The notes under the pieces are model-generated. The model saw only the letters and a program-made list of their open reading frames with translations, searched no databases and was not told the origin of the DNA. A program made the position numbers and the translations under genes. DNA of 64,000 bases from RGEC01 sp964626685 (GTDB lineage Bacteria; Bacteroidota; Bacteroidia; NS11-12g; UBA955), in NCBI GenBank assembly GCA_964626685.1, contig CAZVJY010000007.1, forward strand, positions 79,840-143,839. Direction: 5' to 3'. Below are positions 1 through 6,700 of the stretch, piece by piece; position 1 is the first letter of the stretch; every line of letters begins with the position of its first letter.

Positions 1-1
1 T

Positions 2-208
2 TGGGATACCATAGAAGTAGAAATTTATTCCCGCTGGGGTGTTCGGGTGGCAAGCTATGGTCTTCCATCTGAAGATCACTGGAACGGCAAGGTGATGAAT
101 AAGGGCAACAGCCTTCCCGAGGGTACATATATTTACACGTTGCGCTGCTTCGACAGGGAATCCGGTTCCGAAAAAAGGGTTACCGGTTCCATAAATCTCA
201 TTCGATAA
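2..208 (+). CDS. C-terminal end of a T9SS cargo protein (CHU_C / gliding motility-associated C-terminal domain), 5' partial
   Basis: Reading frame 2 is open from the window edge to a TAA at 206-208 and encodes about 68 residues. It contains the signature of the CHU_C domain: 'EIYSRWGVRV', then 'HWNGK', then 'LPEGTYIYTLRC', ending in 'GSINLIR'. In this family the C-terminal domain directs a large secreted or cell-surface protein through the type IX secretion system, and the domain is removed or modified at the outer membrane. The functional part of the protein lies upstream, outside the window, so the cargo is unknown. The 167 bases to the tRNA contain the tRNA promoter and nothing else that I recognise. 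Confidence 0.85.
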   Translation, partial: WDTIEVEIYSRWGVRVASYGLPSEDHWNGKVMNKGNSLPEGTYIYTLRCFDRESGSEKRVTGSINLIR

Positions 209-331
209 AGCGGCTATTTGAGGACTGCTTTTAACCATGAAGTATTTCTTCTGACTTAAAATCATATGCATGTTTAATTTCATGTAACACTCAACAGCTC
301 TATTTTTGACTGAAAAAAATCTTGAAAGATG

Positions 332-361
332 TTGCCGAGTTACAAAAAAGTACTATATTTG
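332..361 (+). promoter_or_regulatory. Bacteroidetes-type promoter of tRNA-Val
   Basis: A perfect -7 element TATATTTG lies at 354-361. A partial -33 element (GTTG, TTG at 332-334) precedes it with a 19-base spacer, matching the TTTG-N19/20-TAnnTTTG consensus of the Bacteroidetes primary sigma factor. The mature tRNA starts 15 bases after the -7 element, so this is the likely start of the tRNA transcript. Confidence 0.65.
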
Positions 362-375
362 CAGTCCCAAAATAT

Positions 376-453
376 GGGAGCTTAGCTCAGCTGGTTCAGA
401 GCATCTGCCTTACAAGCAGAGGGTCGGGGGTTCGAACCCCTCAGCTCCCACCA
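376..453 (+). tRNA. tRNA-Val (anticodon UAC)
   Basis: The acceptor arm pairs GGGAGCT (376-382) with AGCTCCC. The anticodon arm is TCTGC-CTTACAA-GCAGA, giving anticodon TAC at 411-413, which reads GUA/GUG valine codons. The T arm carries TTCGAAC. The discriminator A is followed by an encoded CCA at 451-453. All cloverleaf parts are present. A rho-independent terminator begins at its 3' end, and the start codon of a GIY-YIG gene follows 34 bases later. Its 3' half is duplicated at 762-816. Confidence 0.95.
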
Positions 454-494
454 AAACCCGGACATAATCGTTCGGGTTTTTTGTTTATGGCGTG
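419..494 (+). repeat. Direct repeat, copy 1: tRNA-Val 3' half + terminator + GIY-YIG start codon
   Basis: These 76 bases recur with no mismatch as 762-816 plus 917-937, interrupted only by the N gap. The repeat runs from the 3' side of the anticodon arm through the T arm, CCA and terminator hairpin, and ends eight bases into the GIY-YIG gene (ATGGCGTG). A further 13-base match from the D-loop side (393-405 and 733-745) lies upstream, separated by the diverged anticodon arm. The offset between copies is 343 bases. Confidence 0.9.
453..485 (+). terminator. Rho-independent terminator of tRNA-Val
   Basis: AAAACCCG (453-460) pairs with CGGGTTTT (473-480) around a 12-base loop and runs into a T tract (GTTT follows). 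The hairpin begins at the last base of the tRNA CCA. It is part of the direct repeat, and the second copy is split by the N gap. Confidence 0.75.
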
Positions 495-753
495 CTATTT
501 TTACATTTTGCATTCAAAAACCTTGGCTAAGTATTACGTTGGCCACACCTGCGATTCAATGGAAGAACGATTAGCCAAACACCTTACCAATCATAAAGGC
601 TTCACGGCAAAAGCAAAAGATTGGATTGTAGCCTACAGTGAAACATACACTTCAAAAGCAGAAGCCTACAGCAGAGAGCGTGAAGTAAAAAAATGGAAAA
701 GTAAAAAACGGATTGAGGTATTGATTGGCAAGGGTTCAGAGCATCCCGACTAA
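487..753 (+). CDS. Small GIY-YIG family endonuclease-like protein inserted behind tRNA-Val
   Basis: The 88-residue protein is about the size of stand-alone UPF0213/YhbQ-type GIY-YIG domains. Residues 4-20 hold the GIY and YIG strands as 'YFYIL...YYVGHT'. R28 in 'EERLAKH' and the acidic, basic helix 'EAYSREREVKKWKSKKR' (58-75) correspond to the conserved Arg and Glu of the fold. I chose ATG 487 because upstream starts would translate through the tRNA. The gene starts just after the tRNA terminator's T tract, so it has no obvious promoter of its own. Its last codons, S-E-H-P-D-stop, are read from a tRNA-like sequence: the stop TAA (751-753) sits in the imitation anticodon loop. Family members are DNA nucleases, some of them homing enzymes. 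Target and activity here are unknown. Confidence 0.8.
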   Translation: MACYFYILHSKTLAKYYVGHTCDSMEERLAKHLTNHKGFTAKAKDWIVAYSETYTSKAEAYSREREVKKWKSKKRIEVLIGKGSEHPD

Positions 754-796
754 CAAGTCGGGAGGGTCGGGGGTTCGAACCCCTCAGCTCCCACCA
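733..796 (+). pseudogene. tRNA-Val 3' fragment with a replaced anticodon arm
   Basis: The segment begins with 13 bases identical to the D-loop side of tRNA-Val. A new perfect hairpin follows (TCCCGACT / AGTCGGGA around AACA) where the anticodon arm should be. The rest is identical to the tRNA from the variable loop through CCA. There is no 5' acceptor strand or D stem, because that position is GIY-YIG coding sequence. It cannot fold as a full tRNA, but its 3' half resembles one. It overlaps the last codons and stop of the GIY-YIG gene. Confidence 0.7.
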
Positions 797-937
797 AAAC
801 CCGGACATAATCGTTCNNNNNNNNNNNNNNNNNNNNNNNNNNNNNNNNNNNNNNNNNNNNNNNNNNNNNNNNNNNNNNNNNNNNNNNNNNNNNNNNNNNN
901 NNNNNNNNNNNNNNNNGGGTTTTTTGTTTATGGCGTG
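762..937 (+). repeat. Direct repeat, copy 2 (split by assembly gap)
   Basis: 762-816 matches 419-473 and 917-937 matches 474-494, so the sequence on the two sides of the N run is exactly contiguous relative to copy 1. After 937 the sequence diverges. It encodes only a few codons after the duplicated ATGGCGTG before a stop, so there is no second intact GIY-YIG gene visible here. Confidence 0.85.
817..916. other. Assembly gap of exactly 100 Ns; 917-1070 otherwise non-coding
   Basis: A run of exactly 100 Ns is the usual placeholder for a gap of unknown length. It lies inside the terminator hairpin of repeat copy 2, the kind of place where an assembler fails on a repeat. True content may be nothing or additional tandem cassettes. 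From 938 to the start of the next gene at 1071 I see no gene or RNA, only AT-rich sequence. Confidence 0.95.
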
Positions 938-1070
938 TTTCAAGTGGATACTCTATAACATAAAATAATTACGGTAAACCAGTCATGATTTACGTTTATA
1001 GAATAAGTTTAAAACAATATTTTGTAGCCTTGCTGTCGCTTTCTAGCCATATTTTTTGTAGTTTCGTAAC

Positions 1071-2141
1071 ATGCGAAAAGAAGCCAAAAAATTCCTAGAA
1101 AAATACCTGAATAATGTTTCTCCTACGGGTTTTGAGAGTTCAGGACAAAAAATTTGGTTGGATTATATCAAATCGGAAATTGATGAAACCATTGTGGATA
1201 CCTATGGTACAGCGGTTGGAGTTATAAATCCGGGGCAGCCTTACAAAGTTGTTATTGAAGCACATGCCGACGAAATCTCATGGTTTGTTAATTACATAAC
1301 TGAAGATGGATATATCTATGTTATCAGAAACGGGGGCAGCGACTTTCAGATTGCTCCCAGTATGCGCTGCCATATCTATTGTGAAAATGGCAATATCGTC
1401 AAAGGTATTTTTGGATGGCCTGCCATACATGTAAGAGAAGGAAAAGATCCTGAAGCAAAACAGGATAGTGTTTTCATAGATGTGGGATGCAGCAGTAAAA
1501 AAGAAGTTGAAGCTTTAGGTATTCACGTTGGCGCCGTTGCTGTATTTGAAGCAGATTGCATGTGGCTGAATGAAAAGTACATTGTAGGCAGGGCACTCGA
1601 CAACAGAATGGGTGGCTTTATCATAGCCGAGGTGGTAAAAAAACTAAAAGACAACAAAAAGAAATTGCCTTACACGCTATACGTTGTCAACAGTGTTCAG
1701 GAAGAAATCGGGCTTCGAGGTGCTGAAATGATCAGCCGAAGACTGCAGCCGGATGTGGCCATTTGTACGGATGTGACCCATGATACCGCGTCTCCCCTTT
1801 ACAACAAGAAAAAGCAGGGAGAATGCAAATGTGGAAAAGGCGCAGTTGTTACCTACGGCCCCGCAGTTCAAAACAACCTGCTGCAATTGATGATTCAGAC
1901 TGCAAAAAAGAAAAAAATCGACATTCAGCGAAACGCAGTAAGCAGAAGTACTGGCACTGATACCGATAGTTTTGCCTATAGTGCACACGGGGTGGCTTCA
2001 GCGCTTATTTCTTTGCCGCTTAAGTATATGCATACCACTGTAGAAATGGTACATGAAGATGACATTGAAAGCTGCATCAGTCTGATGTATGAAACATTAC
2101 TCACCCTCAAAGCAGGTCAGGATTTTAGGTATTTTACATAA
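1071..2141 (+). CDS. M42 family metallo-aminopeptidase (glutamyl aminopeptidase/FrvX-like)
   Basis: The 356 residues match the usual M42 length. Visible metal and catalytic residues are H65 and D67 in 'EAHADEIS', D177 in 'VGRALDNRMGG' (bridging Asp), the Glu pair E211-E212 in 'VQEEIGLRGA', D234 in 'ICTDVTHD', and a late His in 'KYMHTTVEMVH'. M42 enzymes are cytoplasmic, often tetrahedral dodecameric, co-catalytic metal aminopeptidases that finish peptide degradation downstream of the proteasome or other proteases. The start is the first ATG after the repeat region. The gene end overlaps the next reading frame if that gene uses its ATG start. Confidence 0.93.
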   Translation: MRKEAKKFLEKYLNNVSPTGFESSGQKIWLDYIKSEIDETIVDTYGTAVGVINPGQPYKVVIEAHADEISWFVNYITEDGYIYVIRNGGSDFQIAPSMRCHIYCENGNIVKGIFGWPAIHVREGKDPEAKQDSVFIDVGCSSKKEVEALGIHVGAVAVFEADCMWLNEKYIVGRALDNRMGGFIIAEVVKKLKDNKKKLPYTLYVVNSVQEEIGLRGAEMISRRLQPDVAICTDVTHDTASPLYNKKKQGECKCGKGAVVTYGPAVQNNLLQLMIQTAKKKKIDIQRNAVSRSTGTDTDSFAYSAHGVASALISLPLKYMHTTVEMVHEDDIESCISLMYETLLTLKAGQDFRYFT

Positions 2142-3018
2142 TTTTCAGTTTTTGGCTTACCGAATTTTTCTATATCCTTTGCTGAAAGGCATATCATTGT
2201 TGCCCTTCCCCGTTTTGTACGGATTTTCGAATGTTCTTTTTTTTGTTTTGTACCATGTGGCCGGTTACCGGAAAAAAGTAGTGAGGACCAATCTTCAAAA
2301 TGCATTTCCAGAAAAAGCGGAAAGTTGGCGCAGGGATATAGAAAGAAAATTCTATCGTCATTTAGCCGATTTAATACTTGAGACATTCAAGGGAATGAGT
2401 TTGAGTGGGAAAGAATTGAAGGCAAGGATGAAGAATGTTTCACAGGTTTTTTACGATAAAGCATTTGAAGAGAAGCGAAGCAGCATTATCATTATGAGCC
2501 ATACCAGCAATTGGGAGTGGGTATGTATGTCTGCACAGCTGCATGCAAAACAAAAAGCCCAGTCTATATACAAGCAGCTCAAAAATCCATTCTTTGAGAA
2601 GTTAATGCACAGAATCAGGACTAGATTTGATACCATGCTCATTCCAATGGAACAAACCCTAAGGGTTTTGGCATCTCAAACTGATATGGTAACAGCCACT
2701 GCATTTATGGGAGATCAAAATCCAGCTAATGGAAATAATGCCTACTGGACAACATTTTTAAATCAGGATACCGCTTTTATGCGGGGCACAGAAAAAATTG
2801 CCCGCAAGACCAATTTTGAAGTGTGGTATATGCAAATCAGAAAAATCAGGCGTGGCTATTACGAAGTAAATACCCGCTTGCTTTGTGAAAAGCCTGCTGA
2901 AACCAAAGAGGGAGAAATTACTGAAATGCTGGCCAGGGCAACAGAGGAAGATATTCTAAGTCAGCCAGAATTTTGGCTTTGGAGCCACAGACGCTGGAAA
3001 CACAAACGAACCCATTAA
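2089..3018 (+). CDS. LpxL/HtrB-like lysophospholipid (lipid A) acyltransferase
   Basis: This member of the LpxL/HtrB family transfers an acyl chain, most likely to lipid A or a related lipid, at the inner face of the inner membrane. The N-terminal 60 residues contain a hydrophobic anchor followed by 'GYRKKVVRTNLQNAFP', typical of the family. The catalytic H-x4-E motif is at H138-E143 ('SHTSNWEW'). 'GDQNPAN' and a late 'PEFWLWSHRRWK' are also characteristic. ATG 2089 overlaps the peptidase gene by 53 bases. TTG 2152, just before 'AYRIFLYPLL', would remove the overlap and is a serious alternative. The lipid substrate is inferred from family membership, not shown. Confidence 0.85.
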   Translation: MKHYSPSKQVRILGILHNFQFLAYRIFLYPLLKGISLLPFPVLYGFSNVLFFVLYHVAGYRKKVVRTNLQNAFPEKAESWRRDIERKFYRHLADLILETFKGMSLSGKELKARMKNVSQVFYDKAFEEKRSSIIIMSHTSNWEWVCMSAQLHAKQKAQSIYKQLKNPFFEKLMHRIRTRFDTMLIPMEQTLRVLASQTDMVTATAFMGDQNPANGNNAYWTTFLNQDTAFMRGTEKIARKTNFEVWYMQIRKIRRGYYEVNTRLLCEKPAETKEGEITEMLARATEEDILSQPEFWLWSHRRWKHKRTH

Positions 3019-3022
3019 ACAG

Positions 3023-3053
3023 TTTTATTTTATGTGATTTCATTGTAATTTTG
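3023..3053 (+). promoter_or_regulatory. Promoter of the ArsR-type regulator gene
   Basis: A full -7 match TAATTTTG at 3046-3053 follows a TTTT -33 variant at 3023-3026 with a 19-base spacer. The start codon is only 11 bases further, giving a very short leader. Confidence 0.5.
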
Positions 3054-3064
3054 CGTTAAACAAA

Positions 3065-3400
3065 ATGGCAAGAAAAAGCAAACCTGAATTTGATTCCAAA
3101 GCTGAGGAATACAGCAATAAGGCAAAGGCACTCGGCCACCCTGCACGCATACTGATACTATTGTCGCTGCAATCAAACAACCATCAGACATGCAAGGAAC
3201 TGGTTGCTCAGTTACCATTTACACAAAGCACTGTATCCCAGCATTTGTACGCTCTGGTCAGTGCCGGTTTTTTAGAGAGTAAAGGCTATAAAACCAGCAC
3301 GATTTACAGTCTCAAAAATGGTGCTATTCAGGAATTTCAGATTCTTTTTCAGGAAGTCTTTGGAACCAAAAAACAAGACAGGCAACTGAGTATGTTTTAA
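3065..3400 (+). CDS. ArsR/SmtB-type winged-helix transcriptional regulator
   Basis: The 111-residue, single-domain winged helix has the family's core 'KALGHPARILILLSL', the recognition-helix region 'LPFTQSTVSQHLYALVSAGFLES' and a wing 'KGYKTSTIYSLKNG'. Such proteins are homodimeric repressors that bind an operator and release it on metal binding or another signal. I see no CxC or other clear metal-site cluster, so the signal is unknown and may not be a metal. It has its own promoter and is convergent with the DUF1015 gene. No neighbouring gene is an obvious target. Autoregulation is possible but no operator is recognised. Confidence 0.85.
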   Translation: MARKSKPEFDSKAEEYSNKAKALGHPARILILLSLQSNNHQTCKELVAQLPFTQSTVSQHLYALVSAGFLESKGYKTSTIYSLKNGAIQEFQILFQEVFGTKKQDRQLSMF

Positions 3401-3408
3401 TTAAACCG

Positions 3409-3427
3409 ATTACTTAATTAAAGTAAT
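3409..3427. terminator. Weak AT-rich hairpin between convergent genes
   Basis: ATTACTT pairs with AAGTAAT across a five-base loop in the 42-base space between the convergent ArsR and DUF1015 genes. The stem is short and AT-rich, and a T tract is poor. Its position suggests a weak bidirectional terminator. Confidence 0.3.
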
Positions 3428-3442
3428 TTAAACTAATATAAA

Positions 3443-4618
3443 TCAATCAAATACGTTTATTAGCATTCCGGCCGGGATTTTGGGTTCTATCCAGGTGCTT
3501 TTTGGTGGCATGGTTTCACCTGCATCCGCCACATCTTTGATTTCTTTAATAGTATTGGGATACAAAACAAAAGCACCATCAATTTCACCCCTGTTTTTCC
3601 ATTGCTGAAGCGTATTAAGATCTTCGTCGCCGCGCAAAAACTCCAGCCTGCTGTCGTTTTTTGAATCTTTAATGTGAAAAAACTTTTTAAACACGTATTC
3701 TTCCAGCCTGAATACATCCAGGTTTTCAGATGGGTTGGGGCGGCTATGCCCCGGCTTCAATCTGAGGCGATACCAGCCCATTGGGGTAAGTGCAACTATA
3801 TCTCCTTTCTTTTCAGGCCTCTCAGGCTTGCCTAGCAAATCCACATAAAAGTCTTCAGACGCATTGTGAATCATGTCGAGCCATTCTTCCCTGTCTGTAT
3901 GTTTCAGAATCCTGTGAAAAGGCTTAATCTGCAGGGATGATTCAGGCAGTATATAGGCCATGATACCGCAACTCTTTGCTTTATCAGCATGAATACTGAG
4001 ATAGGTGGCAACAGAAGCGATTCGGTGGTGTCCGTCAGCTATATACAGCCGTGGTGTTTTAATAAAACTAATTTGTAAATTCTCTATGGCTTCAGGTTCA
4101 TTTACAAACCATATTTCATGGTGTTTTCCGCTGCTGTCTTTAAATTCGAAAATGATATCAGCATTTTCGTGCTGCTGAATCCAGTCACTCATGAATTCAT
4201 CATTGGGATTGGCAAGCAATACGGGCTCTCCCACCTTACGAATGGCTTCAATATGTTTCACCATCAAGGTTTCTTTTGATGTGAGCGTGTTTTCATGCTT
4301 ACAGATATCACCATTTACATAATCCTCAAAATCAAGACAGGCTACGATTCCATGGAATTCTCTCCCATCCGGATGTGACTGTTTGTAAATATAAATCCCC
4401 TCAAATGCCTCTCTAACGAGCACTTTACCTGTTTGTAGTTTTTCAAAATAGTGAAGAGCATCAATGTAATCATCTTCACTATGATTTTGTAATGTAATAC
4501 CCACCAAGGAGCGAATTACATTGCCAAAGTGAAGTCTGCTGCCGTATTTGCCGCAAACAACCTGATCCACATGGGCAGCTGCAGGTCTTAGGGCCGCGAA
4601 AGGCTTGATATGAATCAC
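3443..4618 (-). CDS. DUF1015 family protein, last gene of a serine-biosynthesis cluster
   Basis: The 391-residue protein begins 'MIHIKPFAALRPAAAHVDQVV', the typical start of DUF1015 proteins, and contains 'YIADGHHRIASVATYL', the family's most conserved stretch, whose shape resembles a ParB/Srx-type nucleotide-binding motif. Biochemical function is not established. It overlaps serA by four bases (ATGA type) and follows serC and serA on the same strand, so the three are very probably translated from one message. That linkage hints at a role connected to serine or phosphoserine, which remains an inference from context. Confidence 0.85.
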   Translation of the reverse strand: MIHIKPFAALRPAAAHVDQVVCGKYGSRLHFGNVIRSLVGITLQNHSEDDYIDALHYFEKLQTGKVLVREAFEGIYIYKQSHPDGREFHGIVACLDFEDYVNGDICKHENTLTSKETLMVKHIEAIRKVGEPVLLANPNDEFMSDWIQQHENADIIFEFKDSSGKHHEIWFVNEPEAIENLQISFIKTPRLYIADGHHRIASVATYLSIHADKAKSCGIMAYILPESSLQIKPFHRILKHTDREEWLDMIHNASEDFYVDLLGKPERPEKKGDIVALTPMGWYRLRLKPGHSRPNPSENLDVFRLEEYVFKKFFHIKDSKNDSRLEFLRGDEDLNTLQQWKNRGEIDGAFVLYPNTIKEIKDVADAGETMPPKSTWIEPKIPAGMLINVFD

Positions 4619-5574
4619 CTTTTGGAATTAAAAAACTGAATGATGCGTTCAGCTAATTCAATACCCACGCGTTCCTGCGCTTCTATTGTGCTCGCTCCAA
4701 TGTGCGGAGAAAGTGAAGTATTGGCCATATGAAGCATGTCATCATTCACGGGTGGTTCCTGCTCAAACACATCCACACCGGCAAACGCGATTTTTCCAGC
4801 CTGTACAGCATTTTTCAAAGCAGTCTCATTGACTACTCCACCTCTTGCACAATTAATCAGCACCGCCCCATCCTTCATCATTGACAACTGTTTTTCCCCA
4901 ATGACCTCATCACTTCCCGGAGTATGCACGGTTATGATATCGCTGTTTTTCAATACATCTTCCATGCTCATTCCTGGAATCGTGATTTTAAAGTTGTTGA
5001 AAGCATACTTGCGGTGAAAAGACAAAGTCAGTTCAATTTCTCTTTTTTTGTAATCACTTGCAAGTACCTCCATGCCTAGCCCTACAGCCATTCTTGCTAC
5101 CTCCTGACCGATTCTTCCAAATCCGATTATCCCTATTTTTTTATCCTGAACCTCTAAACCTTTACCAGCAAGTTTTTTAAGCTCATTGAAATCTTTCCTG
5201 CCATTAGCTGGCATTTCACGATTGGTATGATACAAGTATCGGTAACAAGAGAAAATATGGGCAAAAACAAGTTCTGCAACGGATCTGCTGCTCGCATTGG
5301 GTGTGTTTACCACAGGAATGTTCTTTATACCTGCATGTTTAATGTCAATGTTATCCAATCCTACACCGGCTCTGGCAATCAGTTTTAGGTTTCCGGTATT
5401 CATGATGTCAGCAGTTACTTTTGTTGCACTGCGAACAATCAAAATATCATAATTACTGATGCCTGCTGCCAGTTCTGCCTGAGGTATTTTTTGTGTATCA
5501 ACAGTAAAACCAGCTTTCTCCAGCAATGATTTTCCGGCTGCATCAATCCCATCATTGGCTAAAATTCTCATCAT
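4615..5574 (-). CDS. serA: D-3-phosphoglycerate dehydrogenase, short form
   Basis: This enzyme oxidises 3-phosphoglycerate to 3-phosphohydroxypyruvate with NAD+, the first step of serine synthesis. The 319 residues show the D-isomer 2-hydroxyacid dehydrogenase plan: 'VRSATKV', 'ARAGVGLDNID', the nucleotide fold 'GIIGFGRIGQEVARMA' near residue 150, 'INCARGGVVNE' with the active Arg, 'DVFEQEPP' with Glu, and 'SPHIGAST' with His. The protein ends at about 319, so the regulatory ACT and ASB domains of long PGDHs are absent and serine feedback through ACT is not expected. It overlaps serC upstream and DUF1015 downstream by four bases each. Confidence 0.93.
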   Translation of the reverse strand: MMRILANDGIDAAGKSLLEKAGFTVDTQKIPQAELAAGISNYDILIVRSATKVTADIMNTGNLKLIARAGVGLDNIDIKHAGIKNIPVVNTPNASSRSVAELVFAHIFSCYRYLYHTNREMPANGRKDFNELKKLAGKGLEVQDKKIGIIGFGRIGQEVARMAVGLGMEVLASDYKKREIELTLSFHRKYAFNNFKITIPGMSMEDVLKNSDIITVHTPGSDEVIGEKQLSMMKDGAVLINCARGGVVNETALKNAVQAGKIAFAGVDVFEQEPPVNDDMLHMANTSLSPHIGASTIEAQERVGIELAERIIQFFNSKR

Positions 5575-6638
5575 GCGAAAGTCTCCATCACATTAACCAG
5601 TGCCTGAACACTTTCCAGCGGAAGTGCATTGTATAGGCTTGCCCTGTAACCTCCTACGCTGCGGTGTCCTTTTATACCGCTGATCCCGGCTTCCTTGCAA
5701 GCTGAATTGAATTTTTGTTCAAGGTCAGGGGTAGGTTCGTTGAACACGAAGCACACATTCATCCTGCTTCTGTCCTCTTTGTTAACCGTACCTCTGAAGT
5801 ACGGGCTTTTATCAATAGCATCATACAGCAAGCCTGCCTTTGCTTCGTTTCTGGCCTGCATACCTTCACAACCGCCGTTTTCCTTTACCCATTCCAGATT
5901 AAACTTACTTACGAGTATTGGAAAAACAGGTGGTGTATTATACATACTTTCTTTTTCACCATGAAGCTTATAATCCAACATAGAAGGTATAGCTCTGCCT
6001 TCTGGGCGACGATTATACAGTGATTTTTTAACAAGCACCAGCGTTACTCCGGCCGGACCCATATTTTTCTGCGCTCCTGCATAGATTAGGTCGAAAGATG
6101 CAGTATTGATCGGTCGGCTAAAGATATCGGAACTCATATCACAAATCATGGGCACCGGACTATCCGGAAACTGCTGCATCTGGGTTCCGTAGATGGTGTT
6201 GTTGCTTGTGCAATGGAAATAATCAGATGAGGAAGGAATTGTATAATCTTTCGGAATGTAGGTATAGTTATCTGCTTCGCTGCTTGCCACCACATTTACC
6301 TCGCCGTACAGTTTGGCTTCTTTGATGGCACCCGCTGCCCAAACTCCGGTTTTGAGATAGGAGGCTGACGTTCTCAAAAAATTATGAGGAATTTGAAAAA
6401 ACTGGGTAGAAGCTCCCCCCTGAAGAAAAAGAATATCATAATCATCGGGCACAGACAGAAGAGATTTAACCAACTGGCGGGCTTCCTCCATCACATTTTC
6501 AAATTCTTTGGTGCGGTGGCTGATTTCGAGGATACTTAAACCGGTACCTTCAAAATTTCTGATGGCTTCTATGCTTTTTTCGAATGCTACGGGAGCTAAT
6601 ATGGATGGTCCCGCTGAAAAATTATGTATTTTAGACAT
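5571..6638 (-). CDS. serC: Phosphoserine aminotransferase
   Basis: The PLP enzyme converts 3-phosphohydroxypyruvate plus glutamate into phosphoserine, the second step of serine synthesis, and can also act in pyridoxal phosphate synthesis. I chose the start ATG at 6638 because 'MSKIHNFSAGPSILAP' is the canonical N-terminus; an in-frame ATG at 6659 adds seven unlikely residues. The protein is about 355 residues long. 'YAGAQKNMGPAGVTLV' holds the Schiff-base Lys, and 'GGASTQFFQIP' near residue 75 binds the cofactor phosphate. It is the first gene of serC-serA-DUF1015 and is divergent from the 6701 gene. No clear promoter is visible. Confidence 0.94.
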   Translation of the reverse strand: MSKIHNFSAGPSILAPVAFEKSIEAIRNFEGTGLSILEISHRTKEFENVMEEARQLVKSLLSVPDDYDILFLQGGASTQFFQIPHNFLRTSASYLKTGVWAAGAIKEAKLYGEVNVVASSEADNYTYIPKDYTIPSSSDYFHCTSNNTIYGTQMQQFPDSPVPMICDMSSDIFSRPINTASFDLIYAGAQKNMGPAGVTLVLVKKSLYNRRPEGRAIPSMLDYKLHGEKESMYNTPPVFPILVSKFNLEWVKENGGCEGMQARNEAKAGLLYDAIDKSPYFRGTVNKEDRSRMNVCFVFNEPTPDLEQKFNSACKEAGISGIKGHRSVGGYRASLYNALPLESVQALVNVMETFA

Positions 6639-6700
6639 ACTCACTGAATAGTGGTACAATTTTAGTGTTATAATTGCGGGTAATCAAGTGTTTTAATCTT

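Noticed and set aside
322..486. N-terminal extension of the GIY-YIG reading frame through the tRNA
   Set aside because: The extra codons translate the tRNA-Val gene and its terminator. The family N-terminus begins at ATG 487.
733..796. A second functional tRNA gene
   Set aside because: The 5' acceptor strand and D arm are missing and the anticodon arm has a four-base loop, so a cloverleaf cannot form.
602..958. Open frames on both strands crossing the N gap
   Set aside because: They exist only because Ns cannot contain stops; real sequence on each side does not resemble any protein.
1021..1058. Promoter of the M42 peptidase (TTTG and TATTTTTTG)
   Set aside because: The -7 candidate has one extra base and the spacer is 25, so the match is too weak to report.
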